From: Rhizobiaceae bacterium
GTDB taxonomy: Bacteria > Pseudomonadota > Alphaproteobacteria > Rhizobiales > Rhizobiaceae
DNA: 18,827 nt
NCBI GenBank assembly: GCA_028865845.1
Contig: JAGWJK010000003.1
Location: 1-18,827 of the forward strand
Reading direction: 5' to 3'
The notes under the pieces were generated by a model that was given only the letters and a program-made list of their open reading frames with translations, was not told where the DNA came from and ran no database searches. A program made the translations under genes and the position numbers. Below are positions 7,285 through 15,458 of the stretch, in pieces. Position 1 is the first letter of the stretch. Each line of letters opens with the position of its first letter.

Positions 7285-8352
7285 TTACGCTTTGGGCTTG
7301 GCTGCCTGCCGCTCCAGCGCCGTCTTGCGAATGATGTCGGCAATGTCAGGATTGCTGCTCGACAGCATCTGGAAATCCGCCGAATAAAGCGACAGCAGCG
7401 AGACCTCCGTCACGGCGCTGACCGTCGCCGAGCGCGGGTCGCCGCTGATCAATGCCATCTCGCCGAAGAAATTGCCGGCACCAAGATCCACCGGATTTGG
7501 CGTCGCGACGCTGACGTGCCCCTCGACGATGAAGTACATCTGATCGCCGCTGTCGCCTTTGCGGCAGATGATCGTGCCTGCCGGCACGACGCGCGGCCGA
7601 AGCGCTCGCACGATCTCGACGAGCGCGGCGGAACCAAGCCTCTGGAACAGCGGCACGGCCGCCACCAGCTGCCAATTGCGCACGAAATCCTGACGGCGGA
7701 CTTCCTCGTAAAACCCCGTCGCCAGGATACCGGCCCAGAGGGCGAAGATGCCGATGCCGCTCATCATCACCAAGCCGGCGATCACACGGCCGGCAAAGCT
7801 TATCGGTATCTCGTCGCCGTAGCCGGTGGTCGAAAGCGTGACGACTGCCCACCACATCGCCTGAGGAATGCTGCCGAACCTGTCGGGCTGCACATCCCGT
7901 TCGGCAAGGTAGGCGGCAAGCGCCGCGCCGAAGAGGACGATGCCGAAAATCGAAGTGACGCCGATCAGGTTGCGCGCTTCGTTGCTGACAACCCTGCCCA
8001 GCAATCGAAAGAAGGTCGAATTGCGCAGCGGCTTCAGCAGCCAGATGGCGCAATAGAGGCTTTGATCGCGTCTGCCGACGAACAGGAAAGCGATCAGCGG
8101 CACCAGGACAGAGAGCACATCGACGGTCAAGGCCGGCAGCCTGTCGCTTCCATCGGCTGCCTCGTGCAGGATCAGCGTCTCGATCAGCTGCAGTATATAG
8201 ACGGCCCATATGGCAACGAGCAGCACCTTCAAATCGAAGGCGGTCTGCTCGGCTATATCGGGAACGGTGAGCGCTGCGACCGCTAGGAGCCCGACAACCG
8301 CGATCGGGCCATTGAGCACTCCGGAAATCTTCGAAAACGGCCGAGACGACAT
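7285..8352 (-). CDS. Cyclic-nucleotide-gated potassium channel, MloK1 (MlotiK1) type
   Basis: This 355-aa inner-membrane protein has six transmembrane segments, with the pore between S5 and S6, and a C-terminal cyclic-nucleotide-binding domain. The selectivity filter TTGYGD is at residues 175-180. The binding domain (about 225-345) contains FGEMALISGDPRSATV, whose Arg307 contacts the cAMP phosphate in the M. loti structure, and RKTALER ending in Arg348, the adenine-capping arginine. Length, numbering and long shared stretches (SIPQAMWWAVVTLSTTGYGD, EVRRQDFVRNWQLVAAVPLF) match my memory of MloK1, so I call it an ortholog. The nucleotide domain follows S6 almost directly, without the long C-linker of eukaryotic channels. 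The ribosome site is weak. It stands 119 bases after the aminotransferase and may be co-transcribed with it. Its physiological role in rhizobia is not known to me. Confidence 0.95.
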   Translation of the reverse strand: MSSRPFSKISGVLNGPIAVVGLLAVAALTVPDIAEQTAFDLKVLLVAIWAVYILQLIETLILHEAADGSDRLPALTVDVLSVLVPLIAFLFVGRRDQSLYCAIWLLKPLRNSTFFRLLGRVVSNEARNLIGVTSIFGIVLFGAALAAYLAERDVQPDRFGSIPQAMWWAVVTLSTTGYGDEIPISFAGRVIAGLVMMSGIGIFALWAGILATGFYEEVRRQDFVRNWQLVAAVPLFQRLGSAALVEIVRALRPRVVPAGTIICRKGDSGDQMYFIVEGHVSVATPNPVDLGAGNFFGEMALISGDPRSATVSAVTEVSLLSLYSADFQMLSSSNPDIADIIRKTALERQAAKPKA

Positions 8353-8471
8353 TCAATACCCCAAGCGGCGCCACCCTTGAGCCGCAACCATTGCGAAGAA
8401 CAGCGCGCCTTTCAAGCGTCCCGGCAGCGGCGGACGATATTTCCATCGGCCACCTGCGCGCAGACGGCTTC

Positions 8472-9638
8472 TTACAAGCTCAGGATATAACGGCTCAGTC
8501 GCTCCGCCGCGTCGGCGACCTGCGCCGGGTCGCGCAGGAAGCAGGCGCGCATGAAAAGCTCACCGCCCTTGCCGAAAGCCGTTCCTGGCGCAAGGCCGAC
8601 GCCGGTCTTGTCGACGATGTCGAGCGCAGCCTGCCGGCTGTCGGAGACACCATCGATCTTCAGGAAGGAATAGAGCGCGCCATCCGGTTTCAGCGTGTGA
8701 ACCCTGTTGGTGGCAATCAGTGCGTCGCAGAGGATATCGCGCGAACGCGTGGCCTTGACGATATTGGCGCGGACGAACTCGTCGCCCTCGTTCAGGGCCG
8801 CCACTGCGCCTCTCTGCATGAACTGCGCCACGCCGGAGGTAGAATATTGCACCAGGTTTTCGATAACCTGCCCCATCTGCGGCGGCGCCACGATCCAGCC
8901 GACGCGCCAGCCGGTCATCGACCAGTTCTTGGAGAAGGAGTTGACGAAGATGATCTTGTCATCCGCTTCCTTGACGTCGAGGAAGGACGGCGCGCGACCG
9001 CCGGCATAATGATAGAGCGCGTAGATCTCGTCGGCCATGATCCAGAGATCATGCGCGCGGGCAAGTGCCAGAATATCCCGCAAATCCTGATGGGTCGCGG
9101 TCCAGCCGGTCGGGTTGGACGGCGTGTTGATGAACAGGCCCTTGGTCTTCGGCGTGATCGCCGCCTTCAGCCGTTCCAGATCGAGCGCCCACTTGCCGTT
9201 TTCGAATTGCAGCGGCACGCCGATCGAGCGGGCACCGGCGATCTCAAGTGCTGCGGCGATGTTCGGCCACGCCGGCGACAGATACAGCATTTCGTCGCCG
9301 GGCGATGTGATCGCCTGCACGGAAAGCTGGATCGCCTGCATGCCGGAGCCGGTCACATAGAAATGCTCCATCGGCAGCGAGATATCGAAATGCCTGGTAT
9401 AATAATCGGAGAGCGCCTGACGTAGCTCGGGAATGCCGCGCTGCCAGGTGTAGAAGGTCTCGCCGGCATTAAGCGAGGCCATGGCGGCTTTGTTTATGAA
9501 ATCCGGTGTCGGCAGATCGCCTTCGCCGACCCAGAGCGGCAGCAGGCCATCGCGGCCACGGGCATAATTCACGACTTCGACGATCCCGCTCTCGGGGGCG
9601 GCGAGAGCGCGGGGGCTGAGGCTGTTCAAGATCGACAT
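8472..9638 (-). CDS. Pyridoxal-phosphate-dependent aminotransferase, class I/II (fold type I)
   Basis: This is a 388-aa cytoplasmic aminotransferase of the aspartate-aminotransferase superfamily. Motifs are the ring-stacking YTW region near 63-65, NTPSNPTGW (Asn175 to Gly178), MADEIY (Asp203 and Tyr206), and SFSKNWSMTGWRVGW with the Schiff-base Lys237 and Arg245. The substrate carboxylate-binding arginine is at about 364 in LFMRACF. All cofactor and substrate residues expected of an active enzyme are present. I chose the ATG at 9638 because CCGGAGAC lies just before it. Two further in-frame candidates (9668 and 9698) have no good ribosome site and would add an unconserved tail. The ribosome site lies in a perfect 8-bp hairpin (see the separate entry). 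The amino-donor specificity is not readable from sequence or neighbours. Confidence 0.9.
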   Translation of the reverse strand: MSILNSLSPRALAAPESGIVEVVNYARGRDGLLPLWVGEGDLPTPDFINKAAMASLNAGETFYTWQRGIPELRQALSDYYTRHFDISLPMEHFYVTGSGMQAIQLSVQAITSPGDEMLYLSPAWPNIAAALEIAGARSIGVPLQFENGKWALDLERLKAAITPKTKGLFINTPSNPTGWTATHQDLRDILALARAHDLWIMADEIYALYHYAGGRAPSFLDVKEADDKIIFVNSFSKNWSMTGWRVGWIVAPPQMGQVIENLVQYSTSGVAQFMQRGAVAALNEGDEFVRANIVKATRSRDILCDALIATNRVHTLKPDGALYSFLKIDGVSDSRQAALDIVDKTGVGLAPGTAFGKGGELFMRACFLRDPAQVADAAERLSRYILSL

Positions 9639-9642
9639 GCAG

Positions 9643-9677
9643 GTCTCCGGTCTTACCGCGTCGCGCATGCCGGAGAC
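9643..9677 (-). promoter_or_regulatory. RNA hairpin that would sequester the aminotransferase ribosome-binding site
   Basis: Read on the minus strand, GTCTCCGG (9677-9670) is the exact reverse complement of CCGGAGAC (9650-9643). The two are separated by a 19-base loop. The second arm contains the GGAG Shine-Dalgarno sequence four bases after which the ATG at 9638 follows. Folding would hide the ribosome site, so translation could depend on temperature, a bound factor or upstream translation. The pairing is seen directly; a regulatory role is inferred. Confidence 0.5.
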
Positions 9678-9698
9678 ACGCCGCAGACTCGGTGGCAT

Positions 9699-9736
9699 TT
9701 GAATTCAAGTCTTCATAAGACAGTTCGAGACTCGAA
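9699..9736. promoter_or_regulatory. Three consecutive short palindromes upstream of the aminotransferase
   Basis: Three perfect inverted repeats lie back to back: TTGAATTCAA (9699-9708), GTCTT-CAT-AAGAC (9709-9721) and TTCGAG-A-CTCGAA (9724-9736). They sit 60 to 100 bases before the start codon, where a promoter is expected, but I see no convincing -35/-10 pair. They could be operator sites for an unknown regulator. Each alone is short. Confidence 0.35.
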
Positions 9737-9777
9737 TCCCATGACTTTGCCTTAGCGACCGATCGATTTTCGTGATG

Positions 9778-9806
9778 AATAAAGCCCCGGCGTTGGCGGC
9801 CGAGGC
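9778..9806 (-). terminator. Intrinsic terminator of mscL
   Basis: On the minus strand GCCTCGGC pairs with GCCGGGGC (eight pairs, one G-U) around a seven-base loop, followed at once by TTTATT. It starts 29 bases past the mscL stop codon. It separates mscL from the aminotransferase downstream. Confidence 0.8.
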
Positions 9807-9834
9807 TTCGAAGCGAACAGTAGAATGGATTGGG

Positions 9835-10269
9835 TCAGGCCGCAGGACGCTTCGCGAGAAGATCGCGGATTTCGGTCAGCAGCTGAACGTCGGCCGTCGG
9901 CGGAGCAGCGGCAGCGGCCTTTTCCTCTTTGCGGATGACCTGCTTTTGCAGGACGTTCACACCCTTGACCATCAGGAAGATGATCCAGGCAAGGATGAGA
10001 AAGTTGATGAGGACGGTGAGAAAGCTGCCATAGGCCAGGACGGCGCCCTGTGCACGGGCAGCTGCAAGCGTTGGCGCGTTGACCGCCGAAGAGAGGCCGA
10101 TGAAGTAGTTGGAAAAATCAAAGCCGCCGAAAATCGCGCCGACGATCGGCATGATGATATCTTCAACCAGTGATCTGACGATGCCACCGAAAGCACCGCC
10201 GATGATGACACCGACCGCGAGGTCCATGACGTTGCCACGGGCAATGAAAGCCTTGAACTCATTGAGCAT
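9835..10269 (-). CDS. mscL: Large-conductance mechanosensitive channel
   Basis: This is a 144-aa inner-membrane channel that opens under membrane tension and releases solutes during hypo-osmotic shock. The N-terminus ([20 protein letters not shown], then [15 protein letters not shown]) is the diagnostic MscL helix and first transmembrane segment, about residues 15-45. The periplasmic loop is about 50-75, TM2 about 76-101 ([20 protein letters not shown]), and the cytoplasmic helix ends with [10 protein letters not shown]. Length is normal for the family (130-150 aa). An Ala/Pro-rich stretch at 118-125 links TM2 to the C-terminal helix. AAAGGGGA precedes the ATG by about seven bases. It is a single-gene unit with its own terminator. 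Confidence 0.98.
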   Translation of the reverse strand: MLNEFKAFIARGNVMDLAVGVIIGGAFGGIVRSLVEDIIMPIVGAIFGGFDFSNYFIGLSSAVNAPTLAAARAQGAVLAYGSFLTVLINFLILAWIIFLMVKGVNVLQKQVIRKEEKAAAAAPPTADVQLLTEIRDLLAKRPAA

Positions 10270-10413
10270 TGAATAATCCCCTTTGAAACGGCGTTGGACG
10301 TATGGCCGTTCCTATTTGCTACATCTTTGAGCCCGAGGATCAATAGTAAAAGGCTCTGCTGCACGTTACTTAACATTATTTCCAAAGAGAATTTGCCTGG
10401 AAGTTGAAATTTC

Positions 10414-10514
10414 CCGCGAAAGACGCGGATTTGTAGTCATTCGCACGGAAAGCATATTCTTCAAGGGTTTGCTCGGGCGAGGCGATCAATTCGTGGCGAT
10501 GATCGCCATCGAAT
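10414..10514 (-). terminator. Two weak hairpins in the gap between the TetR gene and mscL
   Basis: The gap 10270-10559 holds no convincing gene. Downstream of the TetR stop on the minus strand there is a bulged hairpin at 10489-10514 (ATTCG and TGGCG arms pairing with CGCCA and CGAAT around ATGAT). A smaller perfect one is at 10414-10428 (CCGCG-N5-CGCGG). Neither is followed by a clean T-run. One of them may end TetR transcription; the mscL promoter should lie to the left of them. Confidence 0.25.
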
Positions 10515-10559
10515 GTCTGACCGCCGCCGTTGATATCTCGCTTGTGATGGGATCAGCGT

Positions 10560-11129
10560 CTAAGATGCATCGTCCGCACGTTGCGGCACGACGCGCTCGA
10601 CCAGCTCCTGGACATACCCCTCGCTCGGCACCTGGTCGAACAATATGCGATACATGATCGGCGAGACGACGTGGTCCATCAATTCGCTGACCGACGGAAA
10701 CGGCTCCCCTTCCGCCTGGGCGCGGGCGACAATGACGCGCAATTGCTCGCGGGTGTAGCCGCAGCACTTCCCGGCATTCGCGGTATCGGAGACGGAGAGG
10801 ACGTCCCTGATCATCTGGCGGCCGGCACCGCAAGACATCTCTTCGGCATATTGCTGCGCCCAGGCCAGCAGATCGGCACGGGCACTGCCGGTTTTCGCCG
10901 GCTCCTTCTCCGGCTGCAATCTGGAGGCCGCGACATCGGCAAGTAGTTCCTGCAAATCACCCCAGCGGCGGTAGATCGTGGATGGCGTGACCCTGGCGCG
11001 CTGCGCGATGATGGGAATGGTGACATCGGCGCGATCCATCATAGCGAGGATCTCACGCACCGATTGATGCACCGCAGCCTGGACGCGCGCGCTGCGGCCG
11101 CCGGGACGCGGGGTATCTCTGGAAACCAT
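10560..11129 (-). CDS. TetR/AcrR-family transcriptional regulator
   Basis: This 189-aa one-component repressor-type protein has an N-terminal helix-turn-helix at about residues 15-65 (VREILAMMDRADVTIPIIAQ, then the recognition segment VTPSTIYRRWGDLQELLADV). An all-helical ligand-binding domain follows and ends with MYRILFDQVPSEGYVQELVE, resembling the TetR_C_11-like subgroup. I chose the ATG at 11129 because the domain starts just after it and AGGA lies right before. The frame stays open to 11354 but upstream residues resemble nothing. Target and ligand are unknown. The nearest genes on the same strand are the SnoaL-like gene upstream and mscL downstream, and neither is an obvious target. Confidence 0.85.
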   Translation of the reverse strand: MVSRDTPRPGGRSARVQAAVHQSVREILAMMDRADVTIPIIAQRARVTPSTIYRRWGDLQELLADVAASRLQPEKEPAKTGSARADLLAWAQQYAEEMSCGAGRQMIRDVLSVSDTANAGKCCGYTREQLRVIVARAQAEGEPFPSVSELMDHVVSPIMYRILFDQVPSEGYVQELVERVVPQRADDAS

Positions 11130-11403
11130 TATCCTGTGCCAATCCTTCCCGTCTGCAGTGAAACGATGCCATGCACAATCGGCCGGCCGAAATGACGCCG
11201 TTGCCTCCGGCCGAGCGTCGCATCGCACCCAGTGGACGCGATGCCTCGACGTTTTCCGCATATGGGTGCGCGCGGCTGCGAAATCCACCCGCTGGGCGCC
11301 AGATCGGCATCGCTGGCCGCCGGCATCGGTCTTTTCGGCAGCACTTTGCTTCACCGCGCCAGCGAATTTGTGGAGCGTTGGTGCCGCTAGGACGAAATTG
11401 CGG
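11130..11403. other. Non-coding gap between the SnoaL-like gene and the TetR gene
   Basis: This 274-bp stretch is GC-rich and open in several frames on both strands, but no translated frame resembles a known protein and none has a ribosome site that stands out. It must hold the TetR promoter and the end of the SnoaL-like transcript. I see no terminator and no strong palindrome. A decayed gene is possible but not shown. Confidence 0.4.
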
Positions 11404-11847
11404 TTACGGCTTCAATCCGAGCTCGGCTAGGCCGCTGCCATCCATCGCGAACGGCACGGACGTGTGTTCGTGGGCGATCTTCCAGACGCCACCTTCCTTA
11501 CGCAGGCCAAGTGTCTGGCGAAACCAGAGATCGACGTTAAAACCGTCAGTCTTCGTGCCGGTCATGTGCGTGAGACCGGACCAGAAGGCGACATCTTCGC
11601 CGACCGTCAGTTTGACATCCCGCACCTCACCTCCTATCGGCCCCTGCCACGTGTCGAACCAGCTCTGCGTGCCGTCTGGATCTTTTCCCGTATATTGCAG
11701 CGGTGCCGCCAGCGTGAAACTCACAACGTCATCGGTCAGCTGCGCCATGACACCGGCAACGTTCTTCTCGCCAAGCGCCGTCGCCCAGGCGGTCAGCACC
11801 GCATCGATCGCGGTCCGTTCCGCGGGATTTCCGATAATCTCGATCAT
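11404..11847 (-). CDS. SnoaL/NTF2-like small protein (SgcJ/EcaC-type, DUF4440-like)
   Basis: This 147-aa protein has the cone-shaped SnoaL/NTF2-like fold seen in ketosteroid isomerases, polyketide cyclases and many uncharacterised proteins. Visible family features are the N-terminal helix (IDAVLTAWATALGEKNVAGV), LTDDVVSFTLAAPLQYTG, WFDTWQGPI, and the C-terminal strands WRQTLGL-like (WFRQTLGLRKEGGVWKIAHE) with HEHTSVPF. I chose the ATG at 11847 because AGGAG lies eight bases upstream; a GTG ten codons earlier overlaps that ribosome site. The fold does not set a reaction and no catalytic residue can be assigned with confidence. It is the only gene between the fad terminator and the TetR gene. 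The 46 bases between that terminator and its start leave little room for a promoter, so some expression may come from read-through. Confidence 0.75.
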   Translation of the reverse strand: MIEIIGNPAERTAIDAVLTAWATALGEKNVAGVMAQLTDDVVSFTLAAPLQYTGKDPDGTQSWFDTWQGPIGGEVRDVKLTVGEDVAFWSGLTHMTGTKTDGFNVDLWFRQTLGLRKEGGVWKIAHEHTSVPFAMDGSGLAELGLKP

Positions 11848-11893
11848 CGTCCTTCTCCTCTCTTCGGTGATACTCACACGAGGACGAACGAAG

Positions 11894-11920
11894 AAGGCCG
11901 CACCCCACAGGTGCGGCCTT
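11894..11920 (-). terminator. Strong intrinsic terminator of the fad operon
   Basis: AAGGCCGCACC pairs perfectly with GGTGCGGCCTT (11 bp) around a five-base loop, 34 bases beyond the fadB stop codon. On the minus strand the tail is CTTCTTCGTTCG, moderately T-rich; the plus-strand tail is poorer. No plus-strand gene ends here, so it most likely ends the beta-oxidation transcript. Confidence 0.85.
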
Positions 11921-11954
11921 CAAATTCATGAAATATCGAAAAACGACCGCAGCG

Positions 11955-14165
11955 TCAGGCGGCGGCCTTCACGCCGTAGGGATCGAATCGTCCGTAAAAC
12001 GTCTCGCCCTTTTGAGCCATCTCCTGCAACAAGGCAGTCGGCTTGAAATGATCTCCGTAAGCCGAAGCCAACGTTTCGCAGAGATTGGCAAAGGCCTTTA
12101 CGCCCATGCCGTCGATATAGGACAGAACGCCGCCAGTATAGGGCGCAAAGCCGAAACCGAGGATGGAGCCGACGTCGGCCTCACGCGGATCGGTAACGAT
12201 ACCCTCTTCGATGGTGCGGGCGGCTTCCAGCGCGATGGTGACGAGGAAGCGTTGCTTCAACACCTTGACGTCGACATCATCGGCCTTCTTCTGCGGATAA
12301 AAGTCCTTCAGTCCAGGCCAAAGCGACTTCTTGGCCGGTTTCGGCGGATAATCGTAGAATCCCTTGGAATTCTTGCGTCCCAGCCGCCCCTCGGTTTCGA
12401 CCATACGGGTCACCAGCTGCATATGCTTGGCATCAACTGCATTTTCGCCGAGATCGGCAACAGCCGCCTTCAGTATCTTCATCGACAGATCAACGGCGAC
12501 TTCGTCGTTGAGCGACAGAGGTCCGACCGGCATGCCGGCCATCTTCGCGGCGTTTTCGATCATCGCCGGCGGCACGCCTTCGATCAGCATGTCGTAGGCT
12601 TCATGGATATAGCGGAAGACACAGCGGTTGACGAAGAAACCGCGGGTATCGTTGACGACGATCGGCGTCTTCTTGATCGCCGCGACGTAATCGAGAGCGA
12701 CCGCCAGAGCCTTGTCGCCGGTTTCCTTGCCGAGAATGACCTCGGTCAGCATCATCTTCTCGACCGGCGAGAAGAAATGGATGCCGATGAAATCGACCGG
12801 CCGTTTCGAATTCCTGGCGAGACCGGATATCGGCAGCGTCGACGTGTTGGAGGCGAAAATCGCCCCTTCCGGCAACACGGCTTCGACCGCCTCGATGACC
12901 GCTTTCTTGACTTCGCGATCCTCGAACACAGCCTCGATAACGAGGTTTGCGTCGCTAAGGTCGGCGTAATCGGCCGATGGGGTGATGCGGGCGAGCAGAG
13001 CAGCCCCCTCATCCTGTGTCAGCCTTCCCTTGCCGATCGAATCCTTGACCAGTCCCTCACCAACACTTTTGCCCTTGGTCGCTGCTTCCATGTCGCGGTC
13101 GATCAGGGTCACAGAGATACCGGCGGCGGCCGTGACATAGGCAATCGAGGCGCCCATGAAACCGGCGCCGACGACACCGACTTTCTTGATCTCGTTCTTC
13201 GGCTGGCCGGCCGGGCGTCGGGCGCCCTTGCCAAGTTCCTGCATGGAGATGAACAGGGAGCGGATCATCGAATAGGCTTCGGTGGTCTGCAGCACCTGGG
13301 TAAAATAACGCTGCTCGATCTTCAGGCCGGTGTCGAAGGGCACCTGCAGGCCTTCGTAGACGCATTTGAGGATGGCGAGTGCTGCCGGATAATTGCCCGA
13401 GGTCTCACGGCGAAGGATGGCGGGAGCCGCCGGCCAAAGCTGTGCCGAGGCCGGCGTCCAGATGCCGCCACCCGGAACCTTGAAGCCTTTTTCATCCCAC
13501 GGGGCGACTGGCTTCAGGCCGTCCTTGATCATCTGCTTGGCGGCCGGAATCAGCTGATCCGGCTCGACGACCTGGTGCAGAAGGTTCATCGCCTTGGCGC
13601 GCGTCGCGGTCAGCGACTGACCCGTCGTCATCATCTGCAACGCCGATTGCGCATCCGTCAGCCGCGAGACGCGCTGCGTTCCGCCGGCGCCAGGGAAAAT
13701 GCCGACCTTGACCTCAGGCAATGCCAGCTTGACGCTCTTGGCGTTGGATGCAACGCGGCCGTGGCAGGCGAGCGACATTTCCAGCGCGCCGCCCATGCAG
13801 GTGCCATTGATCGCCGACACCCATGGCTTGCCGCAGGTTTCGAGCTTGCGGAACAGGCCGGTCATGCGGCCGACGAGATCGAAGAGCTTCTGGGCGGCAG
13901 CGGCGGGATCCTTGGCCTTCTCGTCCTGATAGAAGGAGAACATCGACTTGATCATCGACAGATCGGCGCCGCCGGAGAAGGAGGATTTGCCGGAGGTGAT
14001 GACGACACCCTTGACGGCCTTGTCCGCAACCGTGGCGTCGATGATGGCGTTGAGCTCATCCATCACCTCGGCGGTGAAGACGTTCATGGACTTGCCGGGC
14101 ATGTCCCAGGTGACGAGAGCAATGCCATCCGCGTCGGTATCGACGGTGAAGTTTGTGTAAGTCAT
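11955..14165 (-). CDS. fadB: Bifunctional enoyl-CoA hydratase/3-hydroxyacyl-CoA dehydrogenase (FadB/FadJ alpha subunit type)
   Basis: This 736-aa cytoplasmic enzyme catalyses two consecutive beta-oxidation steps, hydration of trans-2-enoyl-CoA and NAD-dependent oxidation of 3-hydroxyacyl-CoA. The N-terminal crotonase domain (about 5-200) has the oxyanion-hole segments [12 protein letters not shown] and [20 protein letters not shown], with the two catalytic acids at Glu129 and Glu151 ([19 protein letters not shown]). The NAD domain begins at [17 protein letters not shown] (GAGFMG 333-338). The dehydrogenase signature is [19 protein letters not shown] with catalytic His463 and Glu475, followed by the C-terminal dimerisation domains ([10 protein letters not shown] and GYFD-like segments). 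Length is normal. AAGGGG precedes the ATG. It starts 11 bases after the thiolase stop, so the pair likely forms the FadAB trifunctional complex. Confidence 0.95.
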   Translation of the reverse strand: MTYTNFTVDTDADGIALVTWDMPGKSMNVFTAEVMDELNAIIDATVADKAVKGVVITSGKSSFSGGADLSMIKSMFSFYQDEKAKDPAAAAQKLFDLVGRMTGLFRKLETCGKPWVSAINGTCMGGALEMSLACHGRVASNAKSVKLALPEVKVGIFPGAGGTQRVSRLTDAQSALQMMTTGQSLTATRAKAMNLLHQVVEPDQLIPAAKQMIKDGLKPVAPWDEKGFKVPGGGIWTPASAQLWPAAPAILRRETSGNYPAALAILKCVYEGLQVPFDTGLKIEQRYFTQVLQTTEAYSMIRSLFISMQELGKGARRPAGQPKNEIKKVGVVGAGFMGASIAYVTAAAGISVTLIDRDMEAATKGKSVGEGLVKDSIGKGRLTQDEGAALLARITPSADYADLSDANLVIEAVFEDREVKKAVIEAVEAVLPEGAIFASNTSTLPISGLARNSKRPVDFIGIHFFSPVEKMMLTEVILGKETGDKALAVALDYVAAIKKTPIVVNDTRGFFVNRCVFRYIHEAYDMLIEGVPPAMIENAAKMAGMPVGPLSLNDEVAVDLSMKILKAAVADLGENAVDAKHMQLVTRMVETEGRLGRKNSKGFYDYPPKPAKKSLWPGLKDFYPQKKADDVDVKVLKQRFLVTIALEAARTIEEGIVTDPREADVGSILGFGFAPYTGGVLSYIDGMGVKAFANLCETLASAYGDHFKPTALLQEMAQKGETFYGRFDPYGVKAAA

Positions 14166-14176
14166 GACTATCCCCT

Positions 14177-15385
14177 TCAGACGCGTTCGACGATGGTTGC
14201 CGTGCCCATGCCGGCACCGATGCAGAGTGTGACGAGCGCGGTGTTGAGATCGCGCCGTTCCAGCTCGTCGAGCACCGTGCCGAGGATCATCGCGCCGGTG
14301 GCACCGAGCGGATGGCCCATGGCAATCGCGCCACCATTGACGTTGATCTGCTCATGCGGAATATCGAAGGCCTGCATATAGCGCAGCACGACGGCGGCGA
14401 AGGCTTCGTTGAGCTCGAAGAGATCGATATCGGCAAGCGTCATGCCGGTGCGCTTCAACAGCTTTTCGGTGACGTCGACGGGACCGGTCAGCATCAGCGC
14501 CGGGTCGGAGCCGATATTGGCGAAGGCCTTGATGCGGCCACGGGGTTTCAAACCCATGCTCTCCCCACCCGCCTTGGAGCCGAGCAGCACGGCGGCGGCG
14601 CCATCGACGATCCCAGAGGAATTGCCGGCGTGATGCACGTAGTTGATGCGCTCGATTTCGGGATGCGCCTGGATGCCGACGGCTTCGAAACCGCCCATCT
14701 CGCCAGGCATCTGGAAGGACGGATTGAGCGAGGCCAGCGCCTGCATATCGGTGCCGGGACGCATATGCTCATCCCTGTCGAGAATGGTCAGGCCATTGAT
14801 GTCCTTCACCGGAATGACGGAATTCTTGAAGTAGCCCTTTTCCCAGGCATTGGCGGCGCGCTTCTGGCTCTCGACGGCATAGGCATCGACATCGACGCGC
14901 GAAAAACCGTATTTGGTGGCGATGAGATCGGCCGAGACGCCCTGCGGCATGAAATAGGCCGGGAAATTGACCGAAGGGTCCATGAACCAGGCGCCGCCGG
15001 ACATGCCGAGACCGACGCGCGACATGCTTTCGACGCCGCCGGCAATGACGATGTCGTCAGCCCCTTGGGCGATCTTGGCCGCGCCGAAATTCACGGCGTC
15101 GAGGCCGGAGGCGCAGAAGCGGGAAATCTGCATGCCGGGTGCCGTCGTCGAATAGCCGGCTTCGAAGGCCGCCGCCTTGGGAATGACGGCGCCGGCATCC
15201 ATCACCGGATCGACGCAACCCATGATGATGTCGTCGACCGTCTTCGTGTCGAGCCCGTTGCGATCGCGGATCGCCTCCAGTGTCTTGGCGGCAAGACGGA
15301 CGGAGGGCACTTCGTGCAGCGCCCCATCCTTCTTGCCACGCCCGCGCGGCGTGCGCACATGGTCGTAAATGAAAACGTCGGTCAT
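14177..15385 (-). CDS. fadA: Thiolase, acetyl-CoA acyltransferase (FadA beta subunit type)
   Basis: This 402-aa thiolase cleaves 3-ketoacyl-CoA with CoA to acetyl-CoA and a shortened acyl-CoA. The nucleophilic Cys91 is in [15 protein letters not shown]. The other catalytic residues are His358 in [14 protein letters not shown] and the second cysteine, Cys388, in [14 protein letters not shown]. The NEAFAAV segment before them is also typical. Length matches the family. GGGAGA lies about nine bases before the ATG. It sits between the acyl-CoA dehydrogenase and FadB on one strand, which favours a degradative 3-ketoacyl-CoA thiolase over the biosynthetic acetoacetyl-CoA thiolase PhaA, although sequence alone does not exclude broad or short-chain specificity. 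Confidence 0.92.
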   Translation of the reverse strand: MTDVFIYDHVRTPRGRGKKDGALHEVPSVRLAAKTLEAIRDRNGLDTKTVDDIIMGCVDPVMDAGAVIPKAAAFEAGYSTTAPGMQISRFCASGLDAVNFGAAKIAQGADDIVIAGGVESMSRVGLGMSGGAWFMDPSVNFPAYFMPQGVSADLIATKYGFSRVDVDAYAVESQKRAANAWEKGYFKNSVIPVKDINGLTILDRDEHMRPGTDMQALASLNPSFQMPGEMGGFEAVGIQAHPEIERINYVHHAGNSSGIVDGAAAVLLGSKAGGESMGLKPRGRIKAFANIGSDPALMLTGPVDVTEKLLKRTGMTLADIDLFELNEAFAAVVLRYMQAFDIPHEQINVNGGAIAMGHPLGATGAMILGTVLDELERRDLNTALVTLCIGAGMGTATIVERV

Positions 15386-15432
15386 TTCTCATCTCCCTGC
15401 GGCGGCAAGCACCGTTGCATTCATTTCTGCCT

Positions 15433-15449
15433 TCTCCCCATCGGGGAGA
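15433..15449. repeat. Perfect TCTCCCC/GGGGAGA hairpin between acyl-CoA dehydrogenase and thiolase genes
   Basis: TCTCCCC-ATC-GGGGAGA lies in the 73-bp spacer of the fad operon. Short hairpins built on CTTCTCCCC are, from memory, a frequent intergenic repeat in rhizobial genomes, so this may be one copy of such a family. On the transcript it could act as an RNA-stability or partial-termination element that sets different levels for the genes on either side. Confidence 0.45.
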
Positions 15450-15458
15450 TGGTAAAAC

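Noticed and set aside
11130..11354. N-terminal extension of the TetR regulator
   Set aside because: The added residues are Arg/Ala/His-rich with no resemblance to TetR proteins; the helix-turn-helix starts right after the ATG at 11129.
11171..12046. 291-codon open frame on the plus strand spanning the TetR-SnoaL gap, the SnoaL-like gene and the fad terminator
   Set aside because: It crosses a strong terminator hairpin and a real minus-strand gene, and its Ser/Arg/Pro-rich translation resembles no protein.
11928..14381. 817-codon open frame on the plus strand opposite fadB
   Set aside because: It runs fully antisense to a gene with clear catalytic motifs, has no recognisable domain, and is of the low-complexity His/Arg/Asp type that GC-rich antisense frames give.
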